Assembly: GCF_003722315.1 (NCBI RefSeq)
Contig: NZ_CP033580.1
Span: forward strand, 1,301,001 to 1,365,000
Direction: 5' to 3'
Length of the DNA stretch: 64,000 nucleotides
DNA from: Thermoanaerobacter ethanolicus JW 200
Lineage (GTDB): Bacteria > Bacillota > Thermoanaerobacteria > Thermoanaerobacterales > Thermoanaerobacteraceae
Shown: piece after piece, positions 35,220 to 44,272 of the stretch
How the letters are laid out: every line of letters starts with the position of its first letter
Numbering within the stretch: position 1 is the first letter of the stretch
Notes under the pieces: generated by a model
Database searches by the model: none
What the model saw: only the letters and a program-made list of their open reading frames with translations
What the model was told of the DNA's origin: nothing
Program-made: the position numbers and the translations under genes

Positions 35220-36300
35220 ATGAACATATTTAAGCGCTATGTATGCATTAAACAACATGACATAAAAGATTGTGGTGCTGCTTGTCTTGCGACGATATCG
35301 AAACAGTATGGATTAAAAATACCAATATCGAAAATAAGAGAAGCTGCAGGAACAGATAAACAGGGCACAAGTGCATATGGGTTAATAAAAGCAGCAGAAA
35401 AACTTGGTTTTACAGCTAAAGGAGTTAGAGCAAACAAACCCGAAGATATTTTTAATGAATTTCCGCTTCCTGCAATAGCCCATGTGATTATTGACGGGAG
35501 ATTACTTCATTATGTGGTAATACATAAGATAACAAAAAAAGAATTAATTATTGCTGACCCTGCAAAGGGAATCGTAAGATATACTCCTGAAGAATTTTTT
35601 AAAATATGGACAGGCGTACTCATTCTTATGGTGCCAACGGTTCAATTTAAAAAGGGTGATGAGACGCAAGGACTATTTTCAAGATTCTTTGCATTATTAA
35701 AACCTCAAAAAAGACTGATAGTACACATATTTTTTGTATCCCTAATATTTACTGTCTTAGGAATTATAGGCTCATTTTATTTTAAATTCTTAATGGATTC
35801 TATACTTCCAAATGGATTAGTTAAAACTCTTAATATGCTCTCAATAGGAATTATTGTATTATATATTTTTAAAGTTTTATTAAACGCCTTTAGAACGCAG
35901 TTACTTCTATATTTAAGCCAAAACATTGATATACCATTGATGCTTGGATACTACAACCATGTCATTGAATTGCCTATGAATTTCTTTGATACGCGGAAAG
36001 TAGGAGAAATAATATCTCGTTTTAATGATGCGGCAAGAATAAGGGAGGCTATATCAGGAGCGACGCTTACCATAATGATAGATACATTAATGGTTATAGT
36101 AGGTGGTGCTATATTATACAGTCAAAATCATATGTTATTTGGTATAACTCTTATTCCTGTTGTTTTATATGCTATTATTGTCTGGGTATTTAACAATTCT
36201 TTAAAAAGCATAAATAGAACAATGATGGAAAATAACGCAAAACTAACATCTTATCTTGTAGAATCATTAAACGGGATTGAAACTGTAAAAGCATTCAATG
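35220..36300 (+). pseudogene. Peptidase-C39 bacteriocin ABC exporter, 5' part
   Basis: The N-terminal C39 cysteine peptidase (active-site Cys in HDIKDCGAACLATISKQYG, His in LLHYVVIHKI, Asp in IIADPAKG), which cleaves double-glycine leaders, followed by the ABC membrane domain with SFYFKFLMDSILPNGL, FRTQLLLYLS and PMNFFDTRKVGEIISRFNDA. The frame breaks after GIETVKAFNG, where a group II intron starts at 36301. The nucleotide-binding domain is not in the window. If the intron cannot splice, which seems likely, leader processing and export from this locus are lost. Confidence 0.88.
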
Positions 36301-38285
36301 GTGCGCCACGTTCGGCTATAACTTTATCCTGACAAGATGAAGGAAAAGCCGACATGCCAATAATGGCATGATAACTGACTCACCGAATTCTGGAGGCGAA
36401 ACCCCTCCAGCCGTGCAGAGCTGACATCAATGAAGGCATGTCAAAGCCTGAGATGGCACGAGTGCTAATACTCCTGCATGCATCAACATACTGCTATATG
36501 CTGATGTACGAAGCCAGGTGAAGACGTACCCTGAAAATCCTAAACCATTGTGTGGCATGGATGAGTATAGGGGCGGGCATCCAGTCCCATGGAGACGCAA
36601 GAAAGGCACGCCTGAAGCTCCGTTAGCTTTTGCCGCTGAAAAGCGGAGACGATGGGAATCAAATGCAGTACTCATTGATTACTGCATTTGCATGAGCCTG
36701 AAATGACTCATGATAGCCGGTGAACAACTATAGCTCAAACGCCGGTGTAAATTCCCCGGAGTAGAGTGCCCTCCTAAAGGACGATAAAGGATAGGTGAGT
36801 CGGAACGTGGGAGAGCCTGTATGTGGAATGTAGCAGCATAATGAAACATACAGGAAGTCGGAGGTGTCATAGTAGTAATGACGTACTGTAACATAAACAG
36901 TACAGAACGAAGGACACCAGACGATTAGCTCTGTAATAATTCCCAAACCACCTTGGTAAGTCCCTGAAATATGGGTAACGTACCATGAGAAAGGAGTGAT
37001 GTCTCATGTATATAAACGGCAAGGTGGAAAATGAAACGCAACTCAAAGAAAAGCTAGATTTTATATATGCAAAAAGTAAAGAAGGCAGAAGTTTCCATGG
37101 ACTATGGGAATTAGCATTCAACCCAGTAACGATTGTTACAGCAATACACAATATCAAAAGTAACAAAGGAGCAAAAACTTCTGGTATCGACGAACAAAAC
37201 ATTGACTACTATCTACAACTGCCGTACGAAGAACTGATCGAATTAGTTATCAAAACAGCAAAAAACTATCACCATAAACCAGTCAGAAGAATCTATATAC
37301 CAAAATCAAACGGTAAAATGAGACCATTAGGTATCCCCACAATGCTTGACAGAATAACACAAGAATGTATAAGAATAATAATTGAACCAATAGTAGAAGC
37401 AAAATTTTATCCACACAGCTACGGATTTCGCCCTTACAGAGCAACCAAACATGCCATAGTGCAAATAATAAATTATATAAACTCAGCTAAAAATGATATC
37501 CCTAAATATGTAATTGAAGGAGACATCAGAGGCTGTTTTGATAACATAAACCACCGAATACTACTGCAAAAGTGCTATAGAATAGGAATACACGACAAAA
37601 GAATCCTGGCTCTAATCAAGCAAATGCTCAAAGCAGGCTACATTGAAAATGACCTACACCATTTAACCGAGCTAGGTACTCCTCAAGGAGCTATAATATC
37701 GCCAATACTTGCAAATATCTACCTCAATAACTTTGACTGGACGATTGGAAAAATGTATCAACAACCAGAACAAAAATGTAAGAAAATAGAAAAAGACAGA
37801 GAAAGACTCAAAAGAAGTGGAATACAGCCCAAATACCTAATAAGATATGCAGATGATTGGGTGATAATGACCACAACAGAAAAAGAAGCGCAGAGGCTAC
37901 TAAAATACCTTAAAAAATACTTCAGATACAAACTTAAACTTGAATTATCTGAAGATAAAACAGTAATTACAGATATAACACAGAAACCTATTAAATTTCT
38001 AGGCTTTCTAATAAAAGCAGATTATAAAAGAAAAACTCCCAATGACCCGAAACCAAATAAATTAATAGGAAAATCATACCCAGATCCTGAAAAAGTCAAG
38101 AAACAAATCAAGGAAATCAGTAAAGAAATCCACAAATTAAAAGAAATACCCGAAGATATAGATAAAGCCATACAAATAGAGAAGATTAATACAATGATAA
38201 TCGGAATAGCTGAATACTGGAAAACAAGTATCTGCTCAAACACCTTCAACTATATTGATGATAAAATCAACAAAAGTGCCTTCAT
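36301..38285 (+). mobile_element. Group II intron, 3'-truncated
   Basis: The 5' end GTGCGCC at 36301 fits the group II GUGYG consensus and falls inside a conserved exporter reading frame. A 700-base GC-richer, highly structured non-coding region (domains I-IV) precedes the maturase ORF. No domain V (GAGCC...GGTTC type) or VI was found after the ORF, and the maturase itself ends prematurely, so the 3' part is lost at about 38285. Confidence 0.8.
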
Positions 38286-38340
38286 GTCAATTCTCAAATT
38301 AAATCTCCAAAGATTTTCAAATTATAATGGCATTTTTTAA
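37006..38340 (+). CDS. ltrA: Group II intron reverse transcriptase/maturase, C-terminally truncated
   Basis: RT domains are clear: KMRPLGIPTMLDRITQECIR, the YVIEGDIRGCFDNINH block, GTPQGAIISPILANIYL, and the catalytic YADDWVIM. The maturase (X) domain starts (KINTMIIGIAEYWKTS) but the sequence departs from the family at about residue 425 and ends at 444, against about 600 for full-length LtrA-type proteins. DNA-binding and endonuclease parts are missing. ATG 37006 follows GAAAGGAG. Confidence 0.88.
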   Translation: MYINGKVENETQLKEKLDFIYAKSKEGRSFHGLWELAFNPVTIVTAIHNIKSNKGAKTSGIDEQNIDYYLQLPYEELIELVIKTAKNYHHKPVRRIYIPKSNGKMRPLGIPTMLDRITQECIRIIIEPIVEAKFYPHSYGFRPYRATKHAIVQIINYINSAKNDIPKYVIEGDIRGCFDNINHRILLQKCYRIGIHDKRILALIKQMLKAGYIENDLHHLTELGTPQGAIISPILANIYLNNFDWTIGKMYQQPEQKCKKIEKDRERLKRSGIQPKYLIRYADDWVIMTTTEKEAQRLLKYLKKYFRYKLKLELSEDKTVITDITQKPIKFLGFLIKADYKRKTPNDPKPNKLIGKSYPDPEKVKKQIKEISKEIHKLKEIPEDIDKAIQIEKINTMIIGIAEYWKTSICSNTFNYIDDKINKSAFMSILKLNLQRFSNYNGIF

Positions 38341-38496
38341 GTGCATAAAAGTATTTTTTCTCAAATTATCACAGCCTGATTAAAAATTTTTTTCACTTTT
38401 TAAGAGCATTACCGCCAAAATATGTTAATATCTGTTATTGGCAATTTGAATTAATTGATGTATAATAAAAAATGAGAGTAGCGAAAGCTACTACTC

Positions 38497-39306
38497 TCAC
38501 AAACTGATTTCATTTTGTGCCTGGTATATTACTTCTTCATCTATTTCTCTTAGCCTTTTAGAATACGCATAGAGAAGAGAAGCTGTTACCAGGTTATTTA
38601 TTATCCTTGGGAGCCCTTTTGTTAGAGAATATATTGCTTCATATGCTGATGGTGTAAATATATCATCCACCACTCCGGCTATTTTCATTCTTGTTTTTAT
38701 ATAATCTTGAATTTCTTCTTTTTTTAGCCCTTGCATCACATACTTTATAGAAATTCTTTGCCTTAGTGCACTGTTTACATTCAAGGCTAGTTTGTTTCTT
38801 ATGTGTGGTTGTCCTGAAAGTATCAATATATACGGGTTTTGAGAATCCATATTAAAGTTAAATATTATTCTCAAATCTTCAAGAACATCATTAGAAACCA
38901 GTTGTATTTCATCTAATATTATGACAGGAGTTATCTTCTGGCTATAGTAAAGTTCTGTTATCGCTCTTTGTATCTGGTGAAAGAGCGTTACTTTTTTGTA
39001 TGAGGGTGTTTCGCCTAAAATCATAGCCAATGCTTGATAGAATTCTCTCACTGTGAGTGTAGATAGAGCAAAGTAACATGGTTTAAATGTAGAACGGTTG
39101 AGGCTTTCAGCATATCTTCTTAATGCGGTAGATTTGCCTGAACCGGCCTCCCCAACGATAAGTCCTATACCCCTTGTTTCTTGTAAATATTTTAGCCTGG
39201 CATTTAATTCAGCAATGTCTTCACTTATGTAAAGGTCGTTTACACTTATCTCTTTAGAAAATGGATTAAATTTCATTCCAAAATATTGGGTAAACATTGT
39301 AAACAC
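38497..39306 (-). CDS. AAA+ ATPase of a Mu/Tn7-like transposon (ExeA/TniB-like)
   Basis: 269 residues. The Walker A motif GEAGSGKSTALRR lies near residues 52-64, Walker B in PVIILDEIQLV, and the arginine-sensor region in LSGQPHIRNKLALNVNSALRQRI. The N-terminus FGMKFNPFSKEI is typical of ExeA-like ATPases that act as target selectors with MuA/TniA-type transposases. It belongs functionally to the DDE protein at 41236-42552. AGGGAGG precedes ATG 39306. Confidence 0.88.
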   Translation of the reverse strand: MFTMFTQYFGMKFNPFSKEISVNDLYISEDIAELNARLKYLQETRGIGLIVGEAGSGKSTALRRYAESLNRSTFKPCYFALSTLTVREFYQALAMILGETPSYKKVTLFHQIQRAITELYYSQKITPVIILDEIQLVSNDVLEDLRIIFNFNMDSQNPYILILSGQPHIRNKLALNVNSALRQRISIKYVMQGLKKEEIQDYIKTRMKIAGVVDDIFTPSAYEAIYSLTKGLPRIINNLVTASLLYAYSKRLREIDEEVIYQAQNEISL

Positions 39307-39329
39307 CTCCCTCTATTATCTTTTATTTT

Positions 39330-39815
39330 CTCTTAATATCTTAGTTTTTCTTTAATTTTCTCATCACAACAAGAGCATCTCATGGCTTATATTATCATTT
39401 CTTACTTATCTAACCATTAAATAGGTAAGTTTAATAAACCTCATATCCTATTTCCATATTATGGCGGGATAGCTCCACTTATCTCATGGGGTTTACCCTC
39501 CCATGTCTTACTGGATCTTAGTCCTTAATTCCTTCGTTCTACCTGCCATGAGGTGGATGTCATTTCTGCTCCATTGCAGGGTCTTTGCCCGTATGGTGAT
39601 TATTCTTGTATGACAATTCCCGCTCTTGTTGTCAATATACCATCTTGACTAGTTGTTTTTGTTTTATTCCTTACTTTACCTTTTATGTCACGTCGTTCAC
39701 ACTTTCGTTTTCCCTAAAAATTAATTCTTCTTAAGGGTCAGCTTTTTAGATGTGAGTAATTTAAAGCTGAAGAGAAGATGATTAACCCTTAATTGATTTG
39801 ATAGTATGTTAGCAC
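39330..39815 (-). ncRNA. Candidate bridge/seek RNA region of the IS110 element
   Basis: About 490 bp downstream of the transposase contains no gene but has clear secondary structure. One hairpin is at 39734-39793 (TTAAGGGT and CAGCTTT pairing with AAAGCTG and ACCCTTAA). GC-richer segments at 39470-39600 include GGGATAGCTCC and CATGGGG...CCCATG. IS110/IS1111 elements encode a targeting RNA in such a terminal region. No boundaries can be set. Confidence 0.4.
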
Positions 39816-39818
39816 TTT

Positions 39819-41102
39819 TTATGCAGCTTCCTGTAAGGCTGGCCTCTTTATGTCCTTCATCATCTTGATTGGGTCATATTTTACTCCTTTTTTTAATATG
39901 ACATAAAATACCCTTATCAGTTTGTTGCACAATACTATTAGTGATTGCTTCTTTTTTAGCGGGTTTTGCGCTCTGGTAGTGTAATATTTGTGTAGTTCAC
40001 GAAACTCTTCGTTTTTTGCAACCAAGGCCATTACTGCATTAAATAGTACTCTCCTCAATCGCTTCCTCCCTCTTTTACTTATTGTCGTTTCTCCTTTATG
40101 TTTACCAGAGCTATTCTCTACTAGGTTTAATCCTCCTAGTTTTTGTATCTGTTTTGGATGTTCATATTTCTCAATATCTCCTACTTCTGCAATAAAACCT
40201 GCTACTGTATTTACTCCTATCCCTTTGATTTCTAGTAGTTCTTTAACCCCTGGTATCTCAACTATTAATTCTTCTATCTTCTTCTCTATTTCTTCAATTT
40301 GTTTTTTGAGAAATTCGTATTGTTCAATGAGAGTCTTTATCTCGTATTCCGCCATCTTTATGCCCTGCTTCTTCCCTATGCTCTCCTTAGCAGTTTCTAT
40401 CAGCTTTATAGCCCTTTTTTCTCCTACCCCTCTTTGTACTTCTTTCTTCCATATCGATATTATTTCTTCAGCACTCTTTTTTGCTATCTTCTCAGGCGTT
40501 GGAAATTCTCTTAATGTGATAAGTGCTGCTTTCCCTTCCCAGTCTGAAAATACGGTGTTAAACTCCGGAAAGTATATGTCCATCCATCTTGTTATTTGAT
40601 TTTTTGTCATCCCTATTTGTTTGTTCAACCTGTCTTTTATGTCCATCGCTACCCTTAATTCTGCATATACTCCTTCAGGTATTGTCGGCTCTACATATCT
40701 CCCATCTTTTACTAGCATTGCTATTGTTTTTGGGTCTTTTTTATCGCTTTTTGTGGGAGAATTGTCATCTAATTCTTTGCTCCTCTTTACATGAAATGGA
40801 TTAACCAATACTACCTTTATGTTATTGTCTTTAAGGTATTGGGCAAAACATAGCCAATATTGCCCTGTCGGTTCTATCCCTACTATTAGTTTGTTTTTCT
40901 TATGTCTCTCCATCAACTCTTTTGCCCATCTAAAAAATTTTGTCATACCTTCTCTATTGTTTTCAAATCTTAGGTATTTCCCATATTCTACTCCTCTGTA
41001 GTCAAATGCTCTGGCATAATGGCTTTCTTTTGCTATGTCTACTCCCGCAATTAATGTGTCTTCTGTTACTTGCAAAATCTTTTCATTTTGTGTATACTTC
41101 AT
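39819..41102 (-). CDS. IS110-family DEDD transposase
   Basis: 427 residues. The N-terminal RuvC-like domain shows AGVDIAKESHYARAF (Asp), LIVGIEPTGQYW (Glu) and TKSDKKDPKTIAML (two Asp). The C-terminal Tnp domain has the helix-hairpin region ELLEIKGIGVNTVAGFIAEVGDIEKYEHPKQIQKLGGLNLVENSSG with the catalytic Ser. The protein looks complete. The ATG at 41102 is preceded by AGGAGG, which is hidden in an inverted repeat. Confidence 0.95.
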   Translation of the reverse strand: MKYTQNEKILQVTEDTLIAGVDIAKESHYARAFDYRGVEYGKYLRFENNREGMTKFFRWAKELMERHKKNKLIVGIEPTGQYWLCFAQYLKDNNIKVVLVNPFHVKRSKELDDNSPTKSDKKDPKTIAMLVKDGRYVEPTIPEGVYAELRVAMDIKDRLNKQIGMTKNQITRWMDIYFPEFNTVFSDWEGKAALITLREFPTPEKIAKKSAEEIISIWKKEVQRGVGEKRAIKLIETAKESIGKKQGIKMAEYEIKTLIEQYEFLKKQIEEIEKKIEELIVEIPGVKELLEIKGIGVNTVAGFIAEVGDIEKYEHPKQIQKLGGLNLVENSSGKHKGETTISKRGRKRLRRVLFNAVMALVAKNEEFRELHKYYTTRAQNPLKKKQSLIVLCNKLIRVFYVILKKGVKYDPIKMMKDIKRPALQEAA

Positions 41103-41107
41103 TTTAG

Positions 41108-41178
41108 GTACCTCCTGTTTATTTTGATAATTCGAGGTAAGTTCTAGAACTTACACTCTGTATTTTATCAGGAGGTAC
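41108..41178 (-). promoter_or_regulatory. Inverted repeat hiding the IS110 transposase ribosome-binding site
   Basis: GTACCTCCTG (41108-41117) pairs with 41169-41178; the first arm is the complement of the Shine-Dalgarno. Within the loop is a perfect 18-bp palindrome GTAAGTTCTAGAACTTAC (41137-41154). Confidence 0.65.
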
Positions 41179-41235
41179 TTATTTTTTCAAAGTTCATTCT
41201 TCCTTATTTTTTATTCATTACAGGAATGCTCTTTT

Positions 41236-42552
41236 TTAATCAATGATATCGTTAAAGGATATCACTGTGTGTTTAATAAAATCAACTAACTCTTCATTTC
41301 TACTTACAGCATTTTTGTTTTGGGTGTATCCTATGGGAATTTTAGCATTATCATGAAAATTTACCTTATACGCTTCCCCCACTTTTTTGCCTTCATGAAA
41401 AAGTAGAAGAGGTGTATTATCCTTAAGCCACTGCGGGTCATATCTGACTTCTAAGCGCATACCTTTAAACTTTTCTTCTGTTTCATAAAGTATATTTTCC
41501 ACTTTAAGTGTAGCATCTTTGTTTACTTTACGATTTACTCTTATGAGAAAACATTCATTCAACATATCTATGTCTTTACACATATTTACCCTTGATATTT
41601 GAGACATGAAAAAATCTAAAGGACTCATGCCAATACTGCTGTGTTCTTTTCGGTTGTAATCATCCTCCAGCCATTTAAAAAACATCATATTGAGCTCATC
41701 TATACTCTTTATGGATGTAGGATCTATTGTGCTTAAAAATCTCATTCTCACCGTATGAAAGAATCTTTCTATTTTTCCTTTTGAATGAGGTGAAAAGGGC
41801 TCAGCATGAATAAGAGATGTACCTAGTGAGGCACAGATATACTCCAATTGAGTGCTTCTATATATCTTTCCATTGTCAGTGTAGAGCATTTTGGGTATTC
41901 CCCTTCTTAGCACTGCTTCTTTAAATGAGTCTCTTAAAGCTAAAAAATTCTGGGTATAGTAAAAGTGAGCATAGGTACACAGCCTGGAAGCATCATCTAT
42001 ATATGCAATAAGGTACGTTTGTCTCTTTGTTTTACCTTCTTTAATATATGGCCCATACATGACATCAGTCTGCCACAGTTCATTGATGAATTCATGGGAA
42101 AACCTCTTTGTTTTACCCTCTTTTTCTTTATCTAAAGATTTTACAGGAATGTTTTTCAAAAACCTATAGAATGTCGAAAGGGATACTTTATCCGGTGATA
42201 TTATTCCTTCTCCTATCAATGTCTCATAAAGAAGTTTGTTTGGCATTTCAGGATGTTCAAGCTTCTTTTGCTTTATTCTCTCTGAAAGTTCAAAGTCTAT
42301 CTTTCTGTATTTGCCTCTGTCGCTTCGATAACCCGGCTTTAACGCTTCTATACCGCCTCTTAAATACTGATATAGCCACCCTCTAAGTGTCTTGGGAGTA
42401 TATCTTCTCATTCCAAGATAAGGTATCTCAATAGGTTTATCGGAAAGAGCATCAAAATATTCTTTCTGATTTTTTACCTGTCCGTTTAGCACCGGACTTA
42501 TCAGTGAAAATCTCTTTAATGCTATAGCTTCTCTTGCTTTTTCATCAAGCAT
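41236..42552 (-). CDS. Mu/Tn7-like DDE transposase (TniA-like)
   Basis: 438 residues: N-terminal helix-turn-helix domains, a DDE integrase core with Asp in LWQTDVMYGPY, Asp in MLYTDNGKIY and Glu in SKGKIERFFHTVR, then a C-terminal beta-barrel-like region (LEVRYDPQWLKDNTPLLLFHEGKKVGEAYKV) as in MuA/TniA proteins. Presence of a separate ATPase gene and a DUF6431 gene supports assignment to a multi-gene transposon rather than a simple IS. The GGGGG ribosome-binding site may be partly paired with an upstream CCCCC (42611-42615). Confidence 0.88.
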   Translation of the reverse strand: MLDEKAREAIALKRFSLISPVLNGQVKNQKEYFDALSDKPIEIPYLGMRRYTPKTLRGWLYQYLRGGIEALKPGYRSDRGKYRKIDFELSERIKQKKLEHPEMPNKLLYETLIGEGIISPDKVSLSTFYRFLKNIPVKSLDKEKEGKTKRFSHEFINELWQTDVMYGPYIKEGKTKRQTYLIAYIDDASRLCTYAHFYYTQNFLALRDSFKEAVLRRGIPKMLYTDNGKIYRSTQLEYICASLGTSLIHAEPFSPHSKGKIERFFHTVRMRFLSTIDPTSIKSIDELNMMFFKWLEDDYNRKEHSSIGMSPLDFFMSQISRVNMCKDIDMLNECFLIRVNRKVNKDATLKVENILYETEEKFKGMRLEVRYDPQWLKDNTPLLLFHEGKKVGEAYKVNFHDNAKIPIGYTQNKNAVSRNEELVDFIKHTVISFNDIID

Positions 42553-42688
42553 TTATATGTTCCCCCTTCACTTTTTTGATTTCTTAATCGTAATTTTAGC
42601 TCATACCTGGGGGACATTAAAGGAAAAAGTTATGTTGCTAAGAAAAAATCAAAATTTTTATTTAAATCTTTCAGGTTTAATGCTAAAA

Positions 42689-43270
42689 TTATGTGAGAGA
42701 GGCCAGAAATGATTTTTGGCAATGAGCATAAAACCGTTGGGAGAAGAGTGGTACAATGCTTATTATGTCCAAAATCTCTCTGGCCCTCTCTCTTTGTGAG
42801 TCAGTCTTAGATAACTTTATGTAAGGGTTTATTTGCCTTAATCCGTATATGATAAAACTTAAATTATTCATTATCCTTTTGGTGTAAAAATATATATGCT
42901 GTCTTGAAAATAGTATGGTAGGGAAGTTTCTTTTTAAGTCACTTATGAAAGAACTGAGAGTTTTTTCTCTGAGAAGTGTCTCTTTTAAAGACTTTACAAT
43001 CATATTGAAAGAATACTGAAAATGAGGAATACAGAAATCAGGAAGGTAGGAAAGAGTCCTTTTGCACACAGGGCATATATATCTTCTTATGGCTATTTTT
43101 ACACAGTTAAGTCCGTCTAAATAATAGCGGTAATAAAACCCGTGCTTTTTTAGTTTTACTCTACACTTGCAATCGGGATAAGGACATCTATCTGGTGGGG
43201 CAGGGAAATTGTAATCTTTACCTTTATGTAAATATTCTTCAATGTTATCAACATGGAAAACTATTTGCAT
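42689..43270 (-). CDS. DUF6431-type zinc-finger protein of the transposon
   Basis: 194 residues starting MQIVFHVDNIEEYLHKGKDY. Two Cys pairs (CPYPDCKC and YICPVCKRTLSYLPDFCIPHF) form a likely zinc ribbon, as in DUF6431 proteins that accompany such transposases. A helical C-terminal region follows. It probably recognises DNA ends or regulates transposition. Start ATG 43270 follows GGAGAGG. A 15-bp inverted repeat (43293-43307 / 43326-43340) lies just upstream, between the gene and the element end. Confidence 0.75.
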   Translation of the reverse strand: MQIVFHVDNIEEYLHKGKDYNFPAPPDRCPYPDCKCRVKLKKHGFYYRYYLDGLNCVKIAIRRYICPVCKRTLSYLPDFCIPHFQYSFNMIVKSLKETLLREKTLSSFISDLKRNFPTILFSRQHIYFYTKRIMNNLSFIIYGLRQINPYIKLSKTDSQRERAREILDIISIVPLFSQRFYAHCQKSFLASLT

Positions 43271-43414
43271 AAGTAACCTCTCCAATTAAAACTAATGCTA
43301 AAGGAATCTGAAAAAAATTTATCAAATTCCTTTAGCATTAATTTTATCACAAGATTATTTAATCTGAAAAATTTTATCGGTTTTGGGCTGAATTAATTTG
43401 AGAAATGACAAAAA

Positions 43415-43783
43415 GGTTCTGAAGGAGCGGAAAGATTAGGAGCCATAGAAGGCCAAGTTCAGCATAACATAGCAAGACGTATGAAACGGCTTGGAGCTAG
43501 GTGGACAGAAGAAGGTGGAGACAGGATGAGTAGGATATTATCAGAAAAAGCGAATGGCAGATTAGAAGACTATACAATGCAGTGGCATTTAAAACAAGAA
43601 GAAATAAAAAAGATAATGCAGCCGACAAAGCAGGAGAAAAAAAGAAAATACGCGGAAGAAGACATAGAAGAATGGTTAAGAGTTTCATTACCGATACTGA
43701 AAGGTCCAGTTGCGAGCAAGCCATGGATAAAATACGTTTTAAAGGAATTAACACGAGCAAATGGATTAGCAGTAGGTATTTGA
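43415..43783 (+). pseudogene. ISLre2-family transposase, C-terminal fragment
   Basis: The frame from 43415 reads GSEGAERLGAIEGQVQHNIA... MKRLGARWTEEGGDRMSRIL, matching the conserved C-terminal block of ISLre2 (UPF0236) transposases. There is no start codon with a ribosome-binding site and most of the protein is missing. The preceding bases are the end of the Mu-like element, and in-frame sequence left of that element (about 38300-38351) could be the upstream continuation. Confidence 0.75.
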
Positions 43784-43985
43784 GGAGTAAACAATTCTAG
43801 TATATATTTTACATTAAAAAAGCAAAAAAGAAAGCGGATATTTATGATTTGTTGAAGTAATAATTTAACATAATTAGCAATATATATAAACTACTAATTT
43901 TAAACTCCTAGATTTTTAACGGTGAGGTCAGTTATAAAAATTTTTTACCTACAAAATCTTGACACAGACTTATGGAAATTGGCTG
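43784..43985. other. AT-rich intergenic DNA without a recognised gene
   Basis: No ORF with a credible ribosome-binding site and no strong hairpin; only poly-A/T runs. Confidence 0.6.
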
Positions 43986-44014
43986 TTGACAATTGGTGAG
44001 ATTTTATATATATT
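43986..44014 (+). promoter_or_regulatory. Promoter of valS
   Basis: TTGACA (43986-43991), 17-bp spacer, TATATT (44009-44014), upstream of the T-box leader. Confidence 0.8.
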
Positions 44015-44029
44015 ATATATCAAATAGAA

Positions 44030-44262
44030 TATGAGGCTATGAAAGAGAGGAGTAAGGGTATACTGGCTAAAGAGAGGGATATCCCATGGGCTGAAAGGAT
44101 TCCCGCCAAGGGTACACTGAAGGTAGCTCTGGAGCCTGTAAACCGAAGTTGAGTAGGTTTAAACGGGTCTGCCCGTTATAGCTTGAGTGATAAATAAAGG
44201 TGGTACCGCGAAATGCCCTTTCGCCCTTTGTGGGTGAAAGGGTTTTAAAATTTTACGGAGGG
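44030..44262 (+). ncRNA. T-box riboswitch upstream of valS
   Basis: The leader contains the diagnostic T-box AAGGTGGTACCGCGA at 44198-44212 preceding a terminator (CCCTTTCGCCC / GGGTGAAAGGG with TTTT, about 44217-44253). Upstream Stem I features GAAAGAGAGGAGTAAGGG are typical. Uncharged tRNA-Val would stabilise the antiterminator and switch valS on. I did not fix the specifier codon. Confidence 0.92.
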
Positions 44263-44272
44263 AGTGTAAGGC

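Larger units (their letters stand above)
39330..41200 (-). mobile_element. IS110-family insertion sequence (ends approximate)
   Basis: One transposase with unusually long flanking non-coding DNA. It lies between two genes that should be adjacent (DDE transposase and its ATPase). IS110 elements make no target duplication and lack long terminal repeats, so the ends cannot be set from this sequence alone. Confidence 0.6.
38352..43410 (-). mobile_element. Three-gene Mu/Tn7-like element with nested IS110
   Basis: The ends share T-x-T-x-x-TTTCTCAAATTA followed by CAGCC (left from 38352; right, complement, to 43410). AAAAG is duplicated at 38347-38351 and 43411-43415. The enclosed minus-strand genes are a DUF6431 protein, a DDE transposase and an AAA ATPase. 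An IS110 insertion separates transposase and ATPase. Flanking remnants of ISLre2 (43415 onward) show it inserted into an older, already decayed element. Confidence 0.7.

Noticed and set aside
36301-37005. Short ORFs in the intron 5' region
   Set aside because: They overlap structured group II intron RNA and lack homology-like features or ribosome-binding sites.
38285-38496. Domain V/VI of the group II intron
   Set aside because: No GAGCC...GGTTC hairpin or bulged-A helix is seen; the stretch is AT-rich and contains the end of the Mu-like element.
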